Counted from the first letter of the stretch, positions 17,312 through 27,165 are shown. The stretch is DNA of 32,811 nucleotides from Acidobacteriota bacterium (GCA_003696865.1 RFHM01000299.1:1-32811), one strand, 5' to 3'. Program-made: numbers and translations. Notes: a model not told the origin generated them from the letters alone.

Positions 17312-18313
17312 TCACCGGACAAGATATCCTCTGCGGCGCGCGTCCACCCGCACTCCCTTTCTCTTCACTGTGACGCGTACGCGATGGAATCCGGGATGCG
17401 CATCTCCCGGTGGATAGAATCCCAAGTAATATTGATGCCGGAGATCATCGATGACGGCTTGGAAAACGGGCCTCAAGTCCACCACCGCTCGGGGATTGAG
17501 AGCTTCTTCGACCGTCCCCACGCGAAAGAACTTCCCCCCCGTCTCCTCGGCCACCTCTATGAACCCCTTGGTTGGACGTCGCGCCTTTAACCGACCGCCG
17601 GAGGGCGAGTACAGTGGAATCCACACGGAATAGACGGCGATGCCCTCGCGCTGAGCCGCCCGCGCACACGCACGGTAATCGGTCTCGCTCGCCGTATCGA
17701 GGCCATCGGAGATGATGACGACGATCCGCCGGAGGTCCGCATCAGGAAGGGCGCTCAATCGTTTGATGGCGAAGCAAAGAGCATCAAAAATAGCTGTGTT
17801 CCCCCCGATGCGCCGTCGCCGCAAAAATGTACGCAGAGCCTCATCCTTGTCGACGGTGAAGTCGAGCAACACCTCGGGCCGCTGATGGAAACTCACGATA
17901 CTCACCATCGTACGATCTCCCAGCGCCGAGAGGAGACTGGCTACGGCCGATTGTTGCTCGTGGAGAATGGCGGCGATGCTGTGACTGGCATCGAGTAACA
18001 GGATCAGAGCCAATGGTCTGGAGAGATGCTCGGCCTCGGTCTCCGCGGAGAAGAACACGATGGGGCGCCGCCGTCCATCGTCGTACAATATGAAATCCTC
18101 CGCCCGGAGACCGCTCACGAACCGCCCTCGCCTATCGTAGACGCTCACGGGAACCAACACCAGGTCGGATCGCAGCACGACCTGATGGGAGCTGATGCCA
18201 GGCATCATCGTGACGAGGAGGAGCACCATGCCGACGAGGCATTTGCCGCAAACGCTTCCGAGAAACCGGTTGACAATCATCGCCATTTTCATAATAATAT
18301 CCGATCGATTCAT
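17312..18313 (-). CDS. VWFA-related Acidobacteria-type domain protein
   Basis: ..LVLVPVSVYDRRGRFVSGLRAEDFILYDDGRRRPIVFFSAETE..ALILLLDASHSIAAIL..IVVIISDGLDTASETDY..HQYYLGFYPPGDAHPGFHRVRVTVKRKGVRVDARRRGY. Confidence 0.88.
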   Translation of the reverse strand: MNRSDIIMKMAMIVNRFLGSVCGKCLVGMVLLLVTMMPGISSHQVVLRSDLVLVPVSVYDRRGRFVSGLRAEDFILYDDGRRRPIVFFSAETEAEHLSRPLALILLLDASHSIAAILHEQQSAVASLLSALGDRTMVSIVSFHQRPEVLLDFTVDKDEALRTFLRRRRIGGNTAIFDALCFAIKRLSALPDADLRRIVVIISDGLDTASETDYRACARAAQREGIAVYSVWIPLYSPSGGRLKARRPTKGFIEVAEETGGKFFRVGTVEEALNPRAVVDLRPVFQAVIDDLRHQYYLGFYPPGDAHPGFHRVRVTVKRKGVRVDARRRGYLVR

Positions 18314-18364
18314 TGATCAGAAAGGATGATGGGATACGCGAGCGCACAGAGAATGACAGCGCCT

Positions 18365-18382
18365 ATTCCCCGCCCGGGGAAT
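18365..18382. other. Short hairpin between divergent genes
   Basis: ATTCCCC-GCCC-GGGGAAT, 7-bp perfect stem. Confidence 0.5.
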
Positions 18383-18446
18383 GACGACTTCACCTGTGCC
18401 TTCTCCTTCCTTGCTTTCTTCACTTTCTTCACCGAGTTTCGCTTTA

Positions 18447-18464
18447 GCCCGTTTTAAAACGGGC
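18447..18464. repeat. 18-bp perfect palindrome
   Basis: GCCCGTTTTAAAACGGGC equals its own reverse complement. Confidence 0.7.
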
Positions 18465-18599
18465 AACGAGACGAACGTTTTCACGCCGACAACTTCATAA
18501 GATGCGATGGCCGAATCAAGGGAGTGATCTCTTGATGAAGCCGGTAGACCCGAATCGAAACTCACCATATGGATTGATTCCAAAACAAGGAGGACCGAG

Positions 18600-20285
18600 A
18601 TGGCACCTCAACTGAAACTCGTCACCCGAGAGGCGAAAAAAGAGAAAACGCTCGTTCGCGTTGGCGACACAGTGATCGGAGGAGAAAAATTCATCATCAT
18701 GGCAGGTCCCTGCGCCGTCGAGAATCGCGAGATGCTCCTGGAGATCGCCGACCGGTTGCATCGGCTCGGCGTCACCATCCTTCGAGGCGGCGCCTTCAAA
18801 CCACGCACCTCCCCATACAGCTTCCAGGGGCTTCGGGAAGAAGGATTGAAGATCCTGGCCGAAGCGCGAGAGCGAACCGGCATGCCCGTGGTCACCGAAG
18901 TGCTCTCGGCCGATCAGGTGGATCTGGTGGCCGAGTACGCCGATATTCTGCAAATCGGGGCGCGCAATATGCAAAACTTCGAACTCCTGAAAGCCGTCGG
19001 CTCGATCGACAAACCGGTGCTTCTGAAACGGGGCATGGCCGCGACTCTGGAAGAATTCCTGGCAGCCGCAGAATATATTCTGGCCGGGGGCAACGAGCAG
19101 GTCATCCTCTGCGAACGAGGCATTCGCACCTTTTCCAACCACTCCCGATTCACGTTGGATTTGAGCTTGATTCCCGTGCTCAGGGATATGACGCATCTGC
19201 CTATCATCGTCGATCCCAGCCACGGTACGGGGAATCGTCGTTACGTCAGCCCTATGGCTCTGGCGGGCATTGCTGCCGGCGCTGACGGTCTCATGGTCGA
19301 AGTTCACCTCGATCCGGAGAAAGCCTTGTCCGATGGCCCACAGAGCCTGTACTTCAATCAGTTCGAAAAACTCCTTCGCGATCTGGAGGTCATCTCTCCC
19401 GTCGTCGGACGGCAACTGGATCTTTCCTACAAAATGCCCTCCGAAGCGACGTGGAAGCGAACGCGCCCCCTCAGGATTGCTTATCAAGGCGAGCCGGGGG
19501 CGTTCAGCGAGCGCGCCGTCTACCAGTATTTCGGTGAGACGGCTCATCCACAGTCGCTCGTCTCATTCCGCGACGTGTTTCAACAGGTGCAGACCCGCGA
19601 GTGCGATTACGGCGTGATTCCCATTGAAAACTCGCTCTCCGGGAGCATTCACGAGAACTATGATCTCCTGCTGGAGTATGACGTCGCCATCATCGGCGAG
19701 TTCAAGATGCGCATCGTGCACAACTTGATCGCTCATCCAGGTACGCGATTGGAGGACATTCGTCGCGTCTATGCCCACCCTCAAGCCGTGGCCCAATGCC
19801 GTCTGTTCCTCTCCCAGCATCCAGAATGGGAGATCATTCAGGTATACGATACCGCGGGCAGCGTCAAACACATCCGGGATCATCAACTGAAGGATGCCGC
19901 GGCCATCGCCAGCGCTCAGGCCGCCGAGAAGCTGGGCATGGCGATCCTGAAAGAGGGGATCGAATCCAATCCCCAGAACTACACGCGATTCCTCGTCATC
20001 TCTCCCGAGCATATCGTGAATGAAAAAGCCAATAAGACATCGCTCATCTACAGCACGCCCAATAAGCCCGGGGCCTTGTTCAGAACGCTACAGACGTTCG
20101 CCGAGAACAATTTGAACCTCGTCAAGCTGGAATCGCGGCCCCGTTCCGGTCGACCCTGGGAATACATGTTCTATGTGGACGTAGAAGGAAGTCTCTTCGA
20201 TCCTGCGGTCAAGCGGACGATCGATGCGTTGCGCGGCATGACGGAGTTTCTCAAAGTACTCGGCTCTTATCCTGCTTCCGCCTGA
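18600..20285 (+). CDS. Fusion of DAHP synthase (type I-beta/KDPS-like barrel) and prephenate dehydratase with C-terminal ACT domain
   Basis: N-terminal half: [90 protein letters not shown]-terminal half: [96 protein letters not shown]. Confidence 0.93.
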   Translation: MAPQLKLVTREAKKEKTLVRVGDTVIGGEKFIIMAGPCAVENREMLLEIADRLHRLGVTILRGGAFKPRTSPYSFQGLREEGLKILAEARERTGMPVVTEVLSADQVDLVAEYADILQIGARNMQNFELLKAVGSIDKPVLLKRGMAATLEEFLAAAEYILAGGNEQVILCERGIRTFSNHSRFTLDLSLIPVLRDMTHLPIIVDPSHGTGNRRYVSPMALAGIAAGADGLMVEVHLDPEKALSDGPQSLYFNQFEKLLRDLEVISPVVGRQLDLSYKMPSEATWKRTRPLRIAYQGEPGAFSERAVYQYFGETAHPQSLVSFRDVFQQVQTRECDYGVIPIENSLSGSIHENYDLLLEYDVAIIGEFKMRIVHNLIAHPGTRLEDIRRVYAHPQAVAQCRLFLSQHPEWEIIQVYDTAGSVKHIRDHQLKDAAAIASAQAAEKLGMAILKEGIESNPQNYTRFLVISPEHIVNEKANKTSLIYSTPNKPGALFRTLQTFAENNLNLVKLESRPRSGRPWEYMFYVDVEGSLFDPAVKRTIDALRGMTEFLKVLGSYPASA

Positions 20286-20434
20286 GCAGCCTATCTGGCC
20301 GGAAGCTACGGCGTGAGGCGGATGATGCGGGCGCTCGGTACCCGTTGATCTCCGGCATGAATTTGACAGTGAATTCGCCCCTGCACTACTATTATGTCTC
20401 AGTGCAATGCCAATCCTGAGGGGGCAGAAATGCC

Positions 20435-22111
20435 ATGGTCACCAAAGAGATGAAATCACATCTGGACATTGCGTTGGAGCGGTGGGAGGAGGAGACGCTC
20501 CATCCGGCGCTCCGGAAGAGACCGGAACGAATGCCAGAATTCACCACCGTATCACACCATCCGGTGAAGCGACTCTACACGCCACTGGATATCGCCGATA
20601 TGGACTACGAGCGCGATATCGGGTTCCCCGGCGAGTACCCGTTCACCCGCGGCGTGTATCCAACCATGTATCGCGGTCGCCTTTGGACGATGCGGCAGTT
20701 CGCCGGATTCGGTACGGCGTTCGATACGAACCGGCGATTCAAGTATCTCCTGGAACAAGGACAAACCGGTCTTTCGGTCGCCTTTGATCTGCCCACGTTG
20801 ATGGGCGTCGACTCCGATGACCCGGCGGCGGCGGGTGAAGTGGGCAAATGTGGCGTGGCCATCTCCAGTCTGGAAGACATGGAAGTATTGTTCGATGGAA
20901 TTCCCCTGGATCAGGTCACCACGTCCATGACCATCAATGCCCCGGCGTCGGTCATTTTCGCCATGTATCTGGTGGTGGCCGAAAAACAAGGAGCCGATTG
21001 GAAGAAGATTTCCGGTACGATTCAAAACGACATCCTCAAAGAATACATCGCCCAGAAGGAATGGATTTATCCACCGCACCCATCGATGCGGCTGGTGGTG
21101 GATTCCATCATCTTTTGTACGAGAGAAGTGCCGCGGTGGCATCCCATCTCCATCTCCGGTTACCATATTCGCGAAGCCGGCTCGACGGCGCTCCAGGAAC
21201 TGGCTTTCACCTTACGCGATGGGATTGAATATGTCCAAGCCGTGGTCGATGCCGGCTTAGACGTCGATGCCTTCGCCCCCCGGCTCTCTTTCTTCTTCAA
21301 TTCCCATAACGACTTCTTCGAAGAGATCGCCAAATTCCGCGCCGCGCGACGGGTATGGGCCAAGGTCATGAGGGAACGATTCGGCGCTAAAGATCCCAGG
21401 TCCTGGATGTGCCGCTTCCACACTCAGACGGCCGGCTGCAGCCTCACGGCGCAACAACCCTACAACAACGTCGTCCGCACGGCCATTCAAGCTCTGGCTG
21501 CCGTCTTAGGAGGAACCCAGAGCCTCCACACGAATTCCCTGGATGAGGCGCTGGCCCTGCCTACCGAGCAAGCCGCTCAACTCGCTCTGCGGACACAGCA
21601 AATCATCGCCTACGAATCCGGCGTGACGAACACCATCGATCCGCTGGCCGGGAGTTACTTCGTGGAAACGTTGACCAATGAGATGGAACGGGGATGCTGG
21701 GATTATTTCGAAAAAATCGACGCCATGGGCGGCATGATCGCCGCCATCGAACGAGGATTCCCTCAACGGGAGATCCAGGAAGCCTCCTATCGATATCAGC
21801 AAGCTGTCGAGCGCGGTGAGAAGATCATCGTCGGCGTCAATAAGTTCGTCGTCGAAGAAGAAGAGGAAATCCCCATCCTGTACATCGACGATTCAGTGGC
21901 CGAAACACAGAGAGAGCGACTCCGGCAACTGCGCGCGCGACGCGATAACGCTAAGGTCGAACGAACGCTGGCTGCGCTGAAAGAGGCGGCACGAGGAACG
22001 GAAAACACCATGCCCTATATCCTGGAGTGCGTGCGGGCATACGCCACACTCGGCGAGATCTGCAATGCTCTGAAAGAAGTGTTCGGAACATATCAGGAAC
22101 CGACATTTTGA
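20435..22111 (+). CDS. Methylmalonyl-CoA mutase-family, large (catalytic) subunit
   Basis: 558 aa; ..[67 protein letters not shown].., ..[52 protein letters not shown]... Confidence 0.93.
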   Translation: MVTKEMKSHLDIALERWEEETLHPALRKRPERMPEFTTVSHHPVKRLYTPLDIADMDYERDIGFPGEYPFTRGVYPTMYRGRLWTMRQFAGFGTAFDTNRRFKYLLEQGQTGLSVAFDLPTLMGVDSDDPAAAGEVGKCGVAISSLEDMEVLFDGIPLDQVTTSMTINAPASVIFAMYLVVAEKQGADWKKISGTIQNDILKEYIAQKEWIYPPHPSMRLVVDSIIFCTREVPRWHPISISGYHIREAGSTALQELAFTLRDGIEYVQAVVDAGLDVDAFAPRLSFFFNSHNDFFEEIAKFRAARRVWAKVMRERFGAKDPRSWMCRFHTQTAGCSLTAQQPYNNVVRTAIQALAAVLGGTQSLHTNSLDEALALPTEQAAQLALRTQQIIAYESGVTNTIDPLAGSYFVETLTNEMERGCWDYFEKIDAMGGMIAAIERGFPQREIQEASYRYQQAVERGEKIIVGVNKFVVEEEEEIPILYIDDSVAETQRERLRQLRARRDNAKVERTLAALKEAARGTENTMPYILECVRAYATLGEICNALKEVFGTYQEPTF

Positions 22112-22115
22112 ATCT

Positions 22116-22520
22116 ATGGCCGAACGAAAGATCCGCGTCTTGATCGCCAAACCCGGACTCGATGGGCATGACCGGGGCGCCAAGGTCATTGCTCGAGCGC
22201 TGCGCGATGCGGGCATGGAAGTCATTTACACCGGATTGCGGCAGACGCCGGAGCAGATCGTTCAGGCGGCGCTGCAAGAGGATGTCGATTGCATTGGATT
22301 GTCCATCCTTTCCGGAGCTCACATGGTCCTCGTCCCTCAGGTGATGAAGTTGCTTCACGAGAAAGGCCTGGACCATATCCTCGTCGTCGTCGGCGGCATC
22401 ATTCCCGACGAAGACGTGCCCAAGCTGAAACAAGTGGGCGTGGCCGAAGTCTTTCCTCCGGGCACCCTGCTTGACGATATCATCCGCTTCATTCGAGAGC
22501 ATGTCCGACAGCGCGCCTGA
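22116..22520 (+). CDS. Cobalamin-binding small subunit of acyl-CoA mutase
   Basis: 134 aa; [25 protein letters not shown]-type B12 motif (DxHxxG), ..[17 protein letters not shown]..; 4 nt after the large subunit. Confidence 0.93.
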   Translation: MAERKIRVLIAKPGLDGHDRGAKVIARALRDAGMEVIYTGLRQTPEQIVQAALQEDVDCIGLSILSGAHMVLVPQVMKLLHEKGLDHILVVVGGIIPDEDVPKLKQVGVAEVFPPGTLLDDIIRFIREHVRQRA

Positions 22521-23136
22521 ATATCGCCATCTCATGTTGGAGATGCATCCTCACTGGGCGGTGGTGCGCCTGCATCGTCCTCATGCTCTCAACACGTTGA
22601 GCATAGCCACATTGGAGGAATTGACGCGAGCCTTCGATGGGCTCGGACGACGTCCCGATATGCGGGCGGTCATTTTGACCGGAAGTGGCGAGGCGTTCGC
22701 GGCCGGAGCGGACATCCGCGAGGTCGCCGCTCTCAACGGGTTGGATGCCTTGGCCTTCGCCGAGCGGGGTCAGCGACTCTGTCGTCTCATCGAACGATGT
22801 CCATCGGTGGTCATCGCGGCCATCGATGGATACTGTTTCGGCGGTGGACTGGATGTGGCCATGGCGTGTCACCTCCGCTATGCATCGGCTCGCTCTCTGT
22901 TCGCTCATCCAGGGGCGCGGATCGGCATCATGACGGGATTTGGCGGGACGTGGCGATTGCCTCGGCTGGTCGGCAAGAGCCGAGCCCTGGAACTCTTTCT
23001 CACCGGAAAGCGCCTCACCGCTCAACAAGCCCTGGCTTGGGGATTAATTCATCGGGTCATCACTCAAGGATCGGTCGTTGAGGCGGCGAAAGAAACAGCC
23101 ATGCGCCTCATCAATCGCTCCTCGTTCACTTCATGA
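22501..23136 (+). CDS. Enoyl-CoA hydratase/isomerase-family (crotonase) protein
   Basis: [74 protein letters not shown]..; overlaps the B12 subunit by 20 nt. Confidence 0.85.
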   Translation: MSDSAPEYRHLMLEMHPHWAVVRLHRPHALNTLSIATLEELTRAFDGLGRRPDMRAVILTGSGEAFAAGADIREVAALNGLDALAFAERGQRLCRLIERCPSVVIAAIDGYCFGGGLDVAMACHLRYASARSLFAHPGARIGIMTGFGGTWRLPRLVGKSRALELFLTGKRLTAQQALAWGLIHRVITQGSVVEAAKETAMRLINRSSFTS

Positions 23137-23342
23137 TCCCTCTCCCATCGCTTCCAGAGATTCGGGGCACCGACGGGATAGCCGTACAAATCAGGGAAAC
23201 CCATCCGCGCCGAGAGAAATCGCCTTTTCAGCACCCACGATGAGAGAGAATCCGTATCCTGGAACCCATGCTCCAGGCCTTCTCATGACGTCTCTCCAGG
23301 ATTCCCCACGTCCGATTCGCCTAACGGCGTGATCACCACGGA

Positions 23343-23371
23343 TTGTATGTCCCCGTCGATTGTACTATAAT
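23343..23371 (+). promoter_or_regulatory. Candidate sigma70-type promoter for the qhp-like operon
   Basis: TTGTAT (23343-23348), 17-nt spacer, TATAAT (23366-23371), about 35 nt before ATG 23406. Confidence 0.6.
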
Positions 23372-23405
23372 GCGGCGGCGAGAGTGCGGCGGACGGGGAA
23401 ACGCG

Positions 23406-24848
23406 ATGGGAGAACATCGATCCATGCGATATCGCCTCCACGAATGTCGACGCTTTCGAGTCGCCGGGCGCGAAGTCCTTTTCCTCGTACCGAGTCATTC
23501 GATCTTCGCTCTCGATGAGCTGGCCGCCGAGATCGTCCACCTTCTGGAAGAGCGGGAGGCTCTATCGATCTCCGATATTCTCCGGCATCTCAATGGTCAT
23601 CGATCATCGGCCGAGCCCATGGGCGCCATACGAGAACTCGTCTCCCTCGGCATTCTGCAGCCCGCCGCGCAGCCAATCAATCCACGCCCTCAACCTGCGC
23701 CGCCGGCGACGTTTCCTTTGCGAACGCTCGTCCTCAACGTGACCAATACCTGCAATCTCAGTTGTGGCTACTGCTACGAGTATGGCGAAGACCAATTGAG
23801 TCACTCGCCTCCCCGAGCTATGCCATGGGAGGTGGCCAAGCGCGCTGTGGATTTCCTGTTGGAGCATTCGGGGGAGAGCGATCGTGTGAGCCTCACTTTC
23901 TTCGGGGGCGAGCCGTTGCTCAATTTCAAGCTCATTCGACGGACGGTGAGCTATGCGGAGCAACGAGCCGCCGAACGGGGAAAGCGGATCGATTTCAGCC
24001 TCACCACCAATGCTACCCTGCTCACGCGCCGGGTCATCGATTTCCTCGCCGAACACCGTATTGGCGTGACGGTGAGTATCGATGGTCCTCGCGAATTGAA
24101 CGACCGGCTCCGCGTCTTTCCCAGCGGGCGCGGGAGCTATGACGTCATCGCGCCGAAAATCGCCGATTTGCTGCGGCGTCATAAGACGCGACCGATTGGC
24201 GCCCGCGTGACCCTCACCTCGGCCGTTCGTGAGGTCGAGCGCATCTTCGATTATCTCATCGACCTCGGTTTTCAGGATGTGGGATTCGCGCCAGTGACCA
24301 CAGCGGTGGGACGTGACTATGCGCTCTCAGAAGAAGCCCTCGCCGAAGTATTGAGACAATTCGAGACCCTGACCGAGCGATTCGTTGAAGCAGCATTGCG
24401 CGGATCGTATCTGGGATTTTCCAATCTCAGCGATCTCCTCTGGGAACTCCATCACGGCTTCAGCAAGAGTTATCCCTGCGGCGCCGGCCTCGGCTTGCTC
24501 GGCGTCTCACCTACCGGCGATCTGGCCCTCTGCCATCGGTTCATCGAATCCCCTCAACATCGACTGGGAACAGTGGAAACAGGCGTCGACGAGCGGCGGC
24601 GAGCAGCTTTCCTGAAAGCTGCTCATCTCTCGCGCAAGACCGATTGTCACACCTGTTGGGTGCGCGGTCTCTGCTCGGGCGGATGCCATCACGAAGCCTA
24701 CGTCCGCTATGGCGATACGTTTCATCCCAATCTCCATTACTGCGACTGGATTCGCGCCTGGACGGAGATCGGGATTCGCGCCTACGTCCGTATCATGGAA
24801 GGCAATCCGGCATTCTTCGACCGGTTGGAAGGGAGGAAAAGTCCATGA
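23406..24848 (+). CDS. qhpD: QhpD-like radical SAM/SPASM peptide maturase (quinohemoprotein amine dehydrogenase maturation)
   Basis: Likely start ATG 23406 after GGGGAA. Radical SAM motif NTCNLSCGYCYEYG; ..TFFGGEPLLNF..; SPASM-type C-terminal Cys cluster YPCGAGLGLLGVSPTGDLALCHRF..DCHTCWVRGLCSGGCHHEAY..HYCDW. Next gene is a QhpC-like substrate. Confidence 0.85.
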   Translation: MGEHRSMRYRLHECRRFRVAGREVLFLVPSHSIFALDELAAEIVHLLEEREALSISDILRHLNGHRSSAEPMGAIRELVSLGILQPAAQPINPRPQPAPPATFPLRTLVLNVTNTCNLSCGYCYEYGEDQLSHSPPRAMPWEVAKRAVDFLLEHSGESDRVSLTFFGGEPLLNFKLIRRTVSYAEQRAAERGKRIDFSLTTNATLLTRRVIDFLAEHRIGVTVSIDGPRELNDRLRVFPSGRGSYDVIAPKIADLLRRHKTRPIGARVTLTSAVREVERIFDYLIDLGFQDVGFAPVTTAVGRDYALSEEALAEVLRQFETLTERFVEAALRGSYLGFSNLSDLLWELHHGFSKSYPCGAGLGLLGVSPTGDLALCHRFIESPQHRLGTVETGVDERRRAAFLKAAHLSRKTDCHTCWVRGLCSGGCHHEAYVRYGDTFHPNLHYCDWIRAWTEIGIRAYVRIMEGNPAFFDRLEGRKSP

Positions 24849-25165
24849 AACACGTCCGAGCACTCAACCGAAAAGCGCGAAGGGCTGAACGGGGGATCGA
24901 CGATCATGATGACGTGATGGCGATGCAGGAGCAACAGCCTCTTCCGCTCAGTTGCACCACGGTCTTCGATCCCGGCTGGGAGATCGATGCACTGGGCGGA
25001 ATGGGATTACTCTGTCAGCCCATGGAACGCGATCTCTACGCCTGCTACAACGAATGCTGGTGGCCGGCGCAATTGCCCGATCAGATGGTCAATTATCCCG
25101 ACTGGTCGGAAAAGTGCGCCAGCGCCGTGAAAGACTGGCGCCATTTGGATCTCGTCTTCCCGTAA
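24845..25165 (+). CDS. qhpC: QhpC-like gamma subunit precursor (CTQ-type cofactor peptide)
   Basis: 106 aa: MKHVRALNRKARRAERGIDDHDDVMAMQEQQPLPLSCTTVFDPGWEIDALGGMGLLCQPMERDLYACYNECWWPAQLPDQMVNYPDWSEKCASAVKDWRHLDLVFP. Very close to remembered QhpC sequences; ATGA overlap with qhpD. Confidence 0.93.
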   Translation: MKHVRALNRKARRAERGIDDHDDVMAMQEQQPLPLSCTTVFDPGWEIDALGGMGLLCQPMERDLYACYNECWWPAQLPDQMVNYPDWSEKCASAVKDWRHLDLVFP

Positions 25166-25177
25166 CACCAATGGTTG

Positions 25178-26158
25178 ATGAGGACACCGGCCGCCGGTGA
25201 ACGGGAGCGAACGAGACGTGACGCGTTACAGATGATCGAGTGGGCTATCCACATCCAGAATCCTCAAGCCGTGAGGGCGTGTGACGGCCATCTCCCCACT
25301 GTATCGCCGCAAGGCAATGGGATGGCCAGCGTCCATCGACTCGCTCTCCGACTCATCGACGAGTACTTCGATTCCCTCACCATTTCGCGCGTCTATTTCG
25401 GCAACGAATTCTGTCAACACTTGATCCCTTCGCTGGCCTCGGTGCGGGAAGCTTATGGTGCCGCCCGAGATCGGGGATGGGGATTCTCATTGCTCACTCC
25501 CTATGTGACGGATGAAGGTCTGAACAAACTGAGACCCCTTTTCGAATTCCTGGAAATCCAGGATGAGTCAGTGGAAGTCATCTTCAATGATTGGGGCGTC
25601 CTCCAGCAGCTCTCGTCGTTCCCCCACCTCAAACCGGTGCACGGGCGATTGCTCGACAAGCGATTGCGCGACCCGAGGATCACGGGTCTCTATAAGAGCG
25701 CGCCCATCTCCATCCGCACGGCCGTTCAACGATCCAACGTCACCACATCTCACTATCTCGCTCTGCTCCGCCGTTACGGTGTCGAGCTGGTCGAACTCGA
25801 CAACGTGATGCAAGGGCTGGATATGGACTTCCGTAACACGCCTATCGGGGCCGCCCTCTACATTCCTTATGGGTTCGTCGCCACGGGCCGCGTGTGCATG
25901 ATCGCTTCCTTGCATCAACCCCAACGGGAGCGATTCCGACCGGAGACCAGGTGCCACCACGAATGCCAACACTACGTCACCGTGTACACCTATACGCGCC
26001 CGTTCGGGGGGGATGGAGAACAGCGCTTTCTGCTGAAGGGAAACACGCACTTTTATGCTCACACCGAAGAGATGTTCCGGTTCGTCTTTTCCCGGTTCGA
26101 GCATCTGGGCATTCGTCGCTTCATCTATCAACCGGGATTACCGATGTGGCTATCATGA
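25178..26158 (+). CDS. U32-like protein with UbiV-like four-Cys pattern (start could instead be 25232)
   Basis: ..RVYFGNEFCQHL.., ..VEVIFNDWGVLQQLSSFPHLKPVHGRLLDKR.., ..GVELVELDNVMQG..GRVCMIASLHQPQRERFRPETRCHHECQHY. Cys layout resembles UbiV (YxGxxxC, RxC, CxxxC). Confidence 0.65.
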   Translation: MRTPAAGERERTRRDALQMIEWAIHIQNPQAVRACDGHLPTVSPQGNGMASVHRLALRLIDEYFDSLTISRVYFGNEFCQHLIPSLASVREAYGAARDRGWGFSLLTPYVTDEGLNKLRPLFEFLEIQDESVEVIFNDWGVLQQLSSFPHLKPVHGRLLDKRLRDPRITGLYKSAPISIRTAVQRSNVTTSHYLALLRRYGVELVELDNVMQGLDMDFRNTPIGAALYIPYGFVATGRVCMIASLHQPQRERFRPETRCHHECQHYVTVYTYTRPFGGDGEQRFLLKGNTHFYAHTEEMFRFVFSRFEHLGIRRFIYQPGLPMWLS

Positions 26159-27165
26159 AGATTTTGACGCCCATCAATTCGCTTCAGGAAGTGGAGATGT
26201 TGGCCGAGAATGGAGCCGAGGAGTTCTATTGCGGCCTCGTCCCCGAGGAATGGCTACGACGATACGGGGGAGCACTATGGCTCAACCGGCGAAGTCCGAA
26301 AGGCGGGAACGTGCCAACGTTCGCCGAGTTGAATGCCTTGATTGCCGCCGCCCACCGGTATGGGATTCCGGTGTTCCTCACGCTGAACGCCCCAACCTAT
26401 GCGCCGGAACAGATGCCACTGGTCATCGATCTGGCCCGACGACTCGTGGAAGAGGCCGAAGCCGACGCGCTCATCATTGCCGATCCGGGATTGCTCATGG
26501 CCCTCGTCGAGAGCGGTCTCGATGCTCCACTCCACGTGAGCTCTTTGGCGGCAACGCTCAATGGCCGGGCGATCGATTTTTTCCGCCAGTGGGGCGTGAA
26601 GCGCATCATCCTGCCCCGCAGCGTGACGCTCGACGAGATGCGCCGTCTGGCCGAAACGGCTCGAGGAACGGTAGAACTGGAAGCCTTCATTCTCAACGAA
26701 GGATGCGCTTTCGAAGAGGGATACTGCCCGACCAGCAAGCATCATTCGGTGGGCGCCTATTGCACCGGACTCGTGGCTATGGAGGCGAACTTCCTCACCG
26801 CTCGCGGCGAGGAGGTGCCGCCCGACAAGCGGGATGAGGTGGGCGCTTTGCTTCAGGATTACCATCGCTGGTTGTTCTTCGTGAACAATGCTGGATGTTC
26901 CCTCTCGCCCGAAGGCCTCCCTTACGGTCCCTGCGGCCTTTGTGCCATTCCCCAGATGCACCGGATGGGCATCGCTTCGTTGAAGATCGTCGGTCGGGAA
27001 GCCTCCTCGTGGCGCAAGCTGGCCAGCCTGCGTCTGGTCAAAGCCATCGTTGATCGCGTGCGCCAAGGTATACCTGCCGATGAGGTGAGAGCCTACGCCC
27101 AATCGCTGCGAACGCCGCGCGAGTATTGTCGATCGGGATTCATGTGCTATTACCGATGGTGGTGA
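26155..27165 (+). CDS. U32 family peptidase-like protein (UbiU-like)
   Basis: MKILTPINSLQEVEMLAENGAEEFYCGLVPEEW..VPTFAELNALIAAAHRYGIPVFLTLNAPTYA..GVKRIILPRSVTLDEMRRLAE..VELEAFILNEGCAFEEGYCPTSKHHSVGAYC. ATGA overlap with the preceding gene. Confidence 0.88.
   Translation: MKILTPINSLQEVEMLAENGAEEFYCGLVPEEWLRRYGGALWLNRRSPKGGNVPTFAELNALIAAAHRYGIPVFLTLNAPTYAPEQMPLVIDLARRLVEEAEADALIIADPGLLMALVESGLDAPLHVSSLAATLNGRAIDFFRQWGVKRIILPRSVTLDEMRRLAETARGTVELEAFILNEGCAFEEGYCPTSKHHSVGAYCTGLVAMEANFLTARGEEVPPDKRDEVGALLQDYHRWLFFVNNAGCSLSPEGLPYGPCGLCAIPQMHRMGIASLKIVGREASSWRKLASLRLVKAIVDRVRQGIPADEVRAYAQSLRTPREYCRSGFMCYYRWW

Noticed and set aside
18600-20285. Prephenate consumption by the DAHPS-PDT enzyme as a functional partner of the U32 pair
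   Set aside because: Prephenate is linked to some U32 hydroxylations, but proximity of about 5 kb with unrelated genes between is too weak to claim a connection.
20435-23136. Acyl-CoA mutase genes as part of the qhp-like operon
   Set aside because: About 270 nt and a separate promoter at 23343-23371 separate them from the qhpD gene; no functional link is evident.
23406-25165. Radical SAM gene plus small peptide as a generic sactipeptide or mycofactocin-type RiPP system
   Set aside because: The peptide matches the QhpC gamma subunit in sequence and crosslink spacing, and the adjacent ABC exporter and subtilase match QhpF/QhpE, so the qhp assignment explains more.
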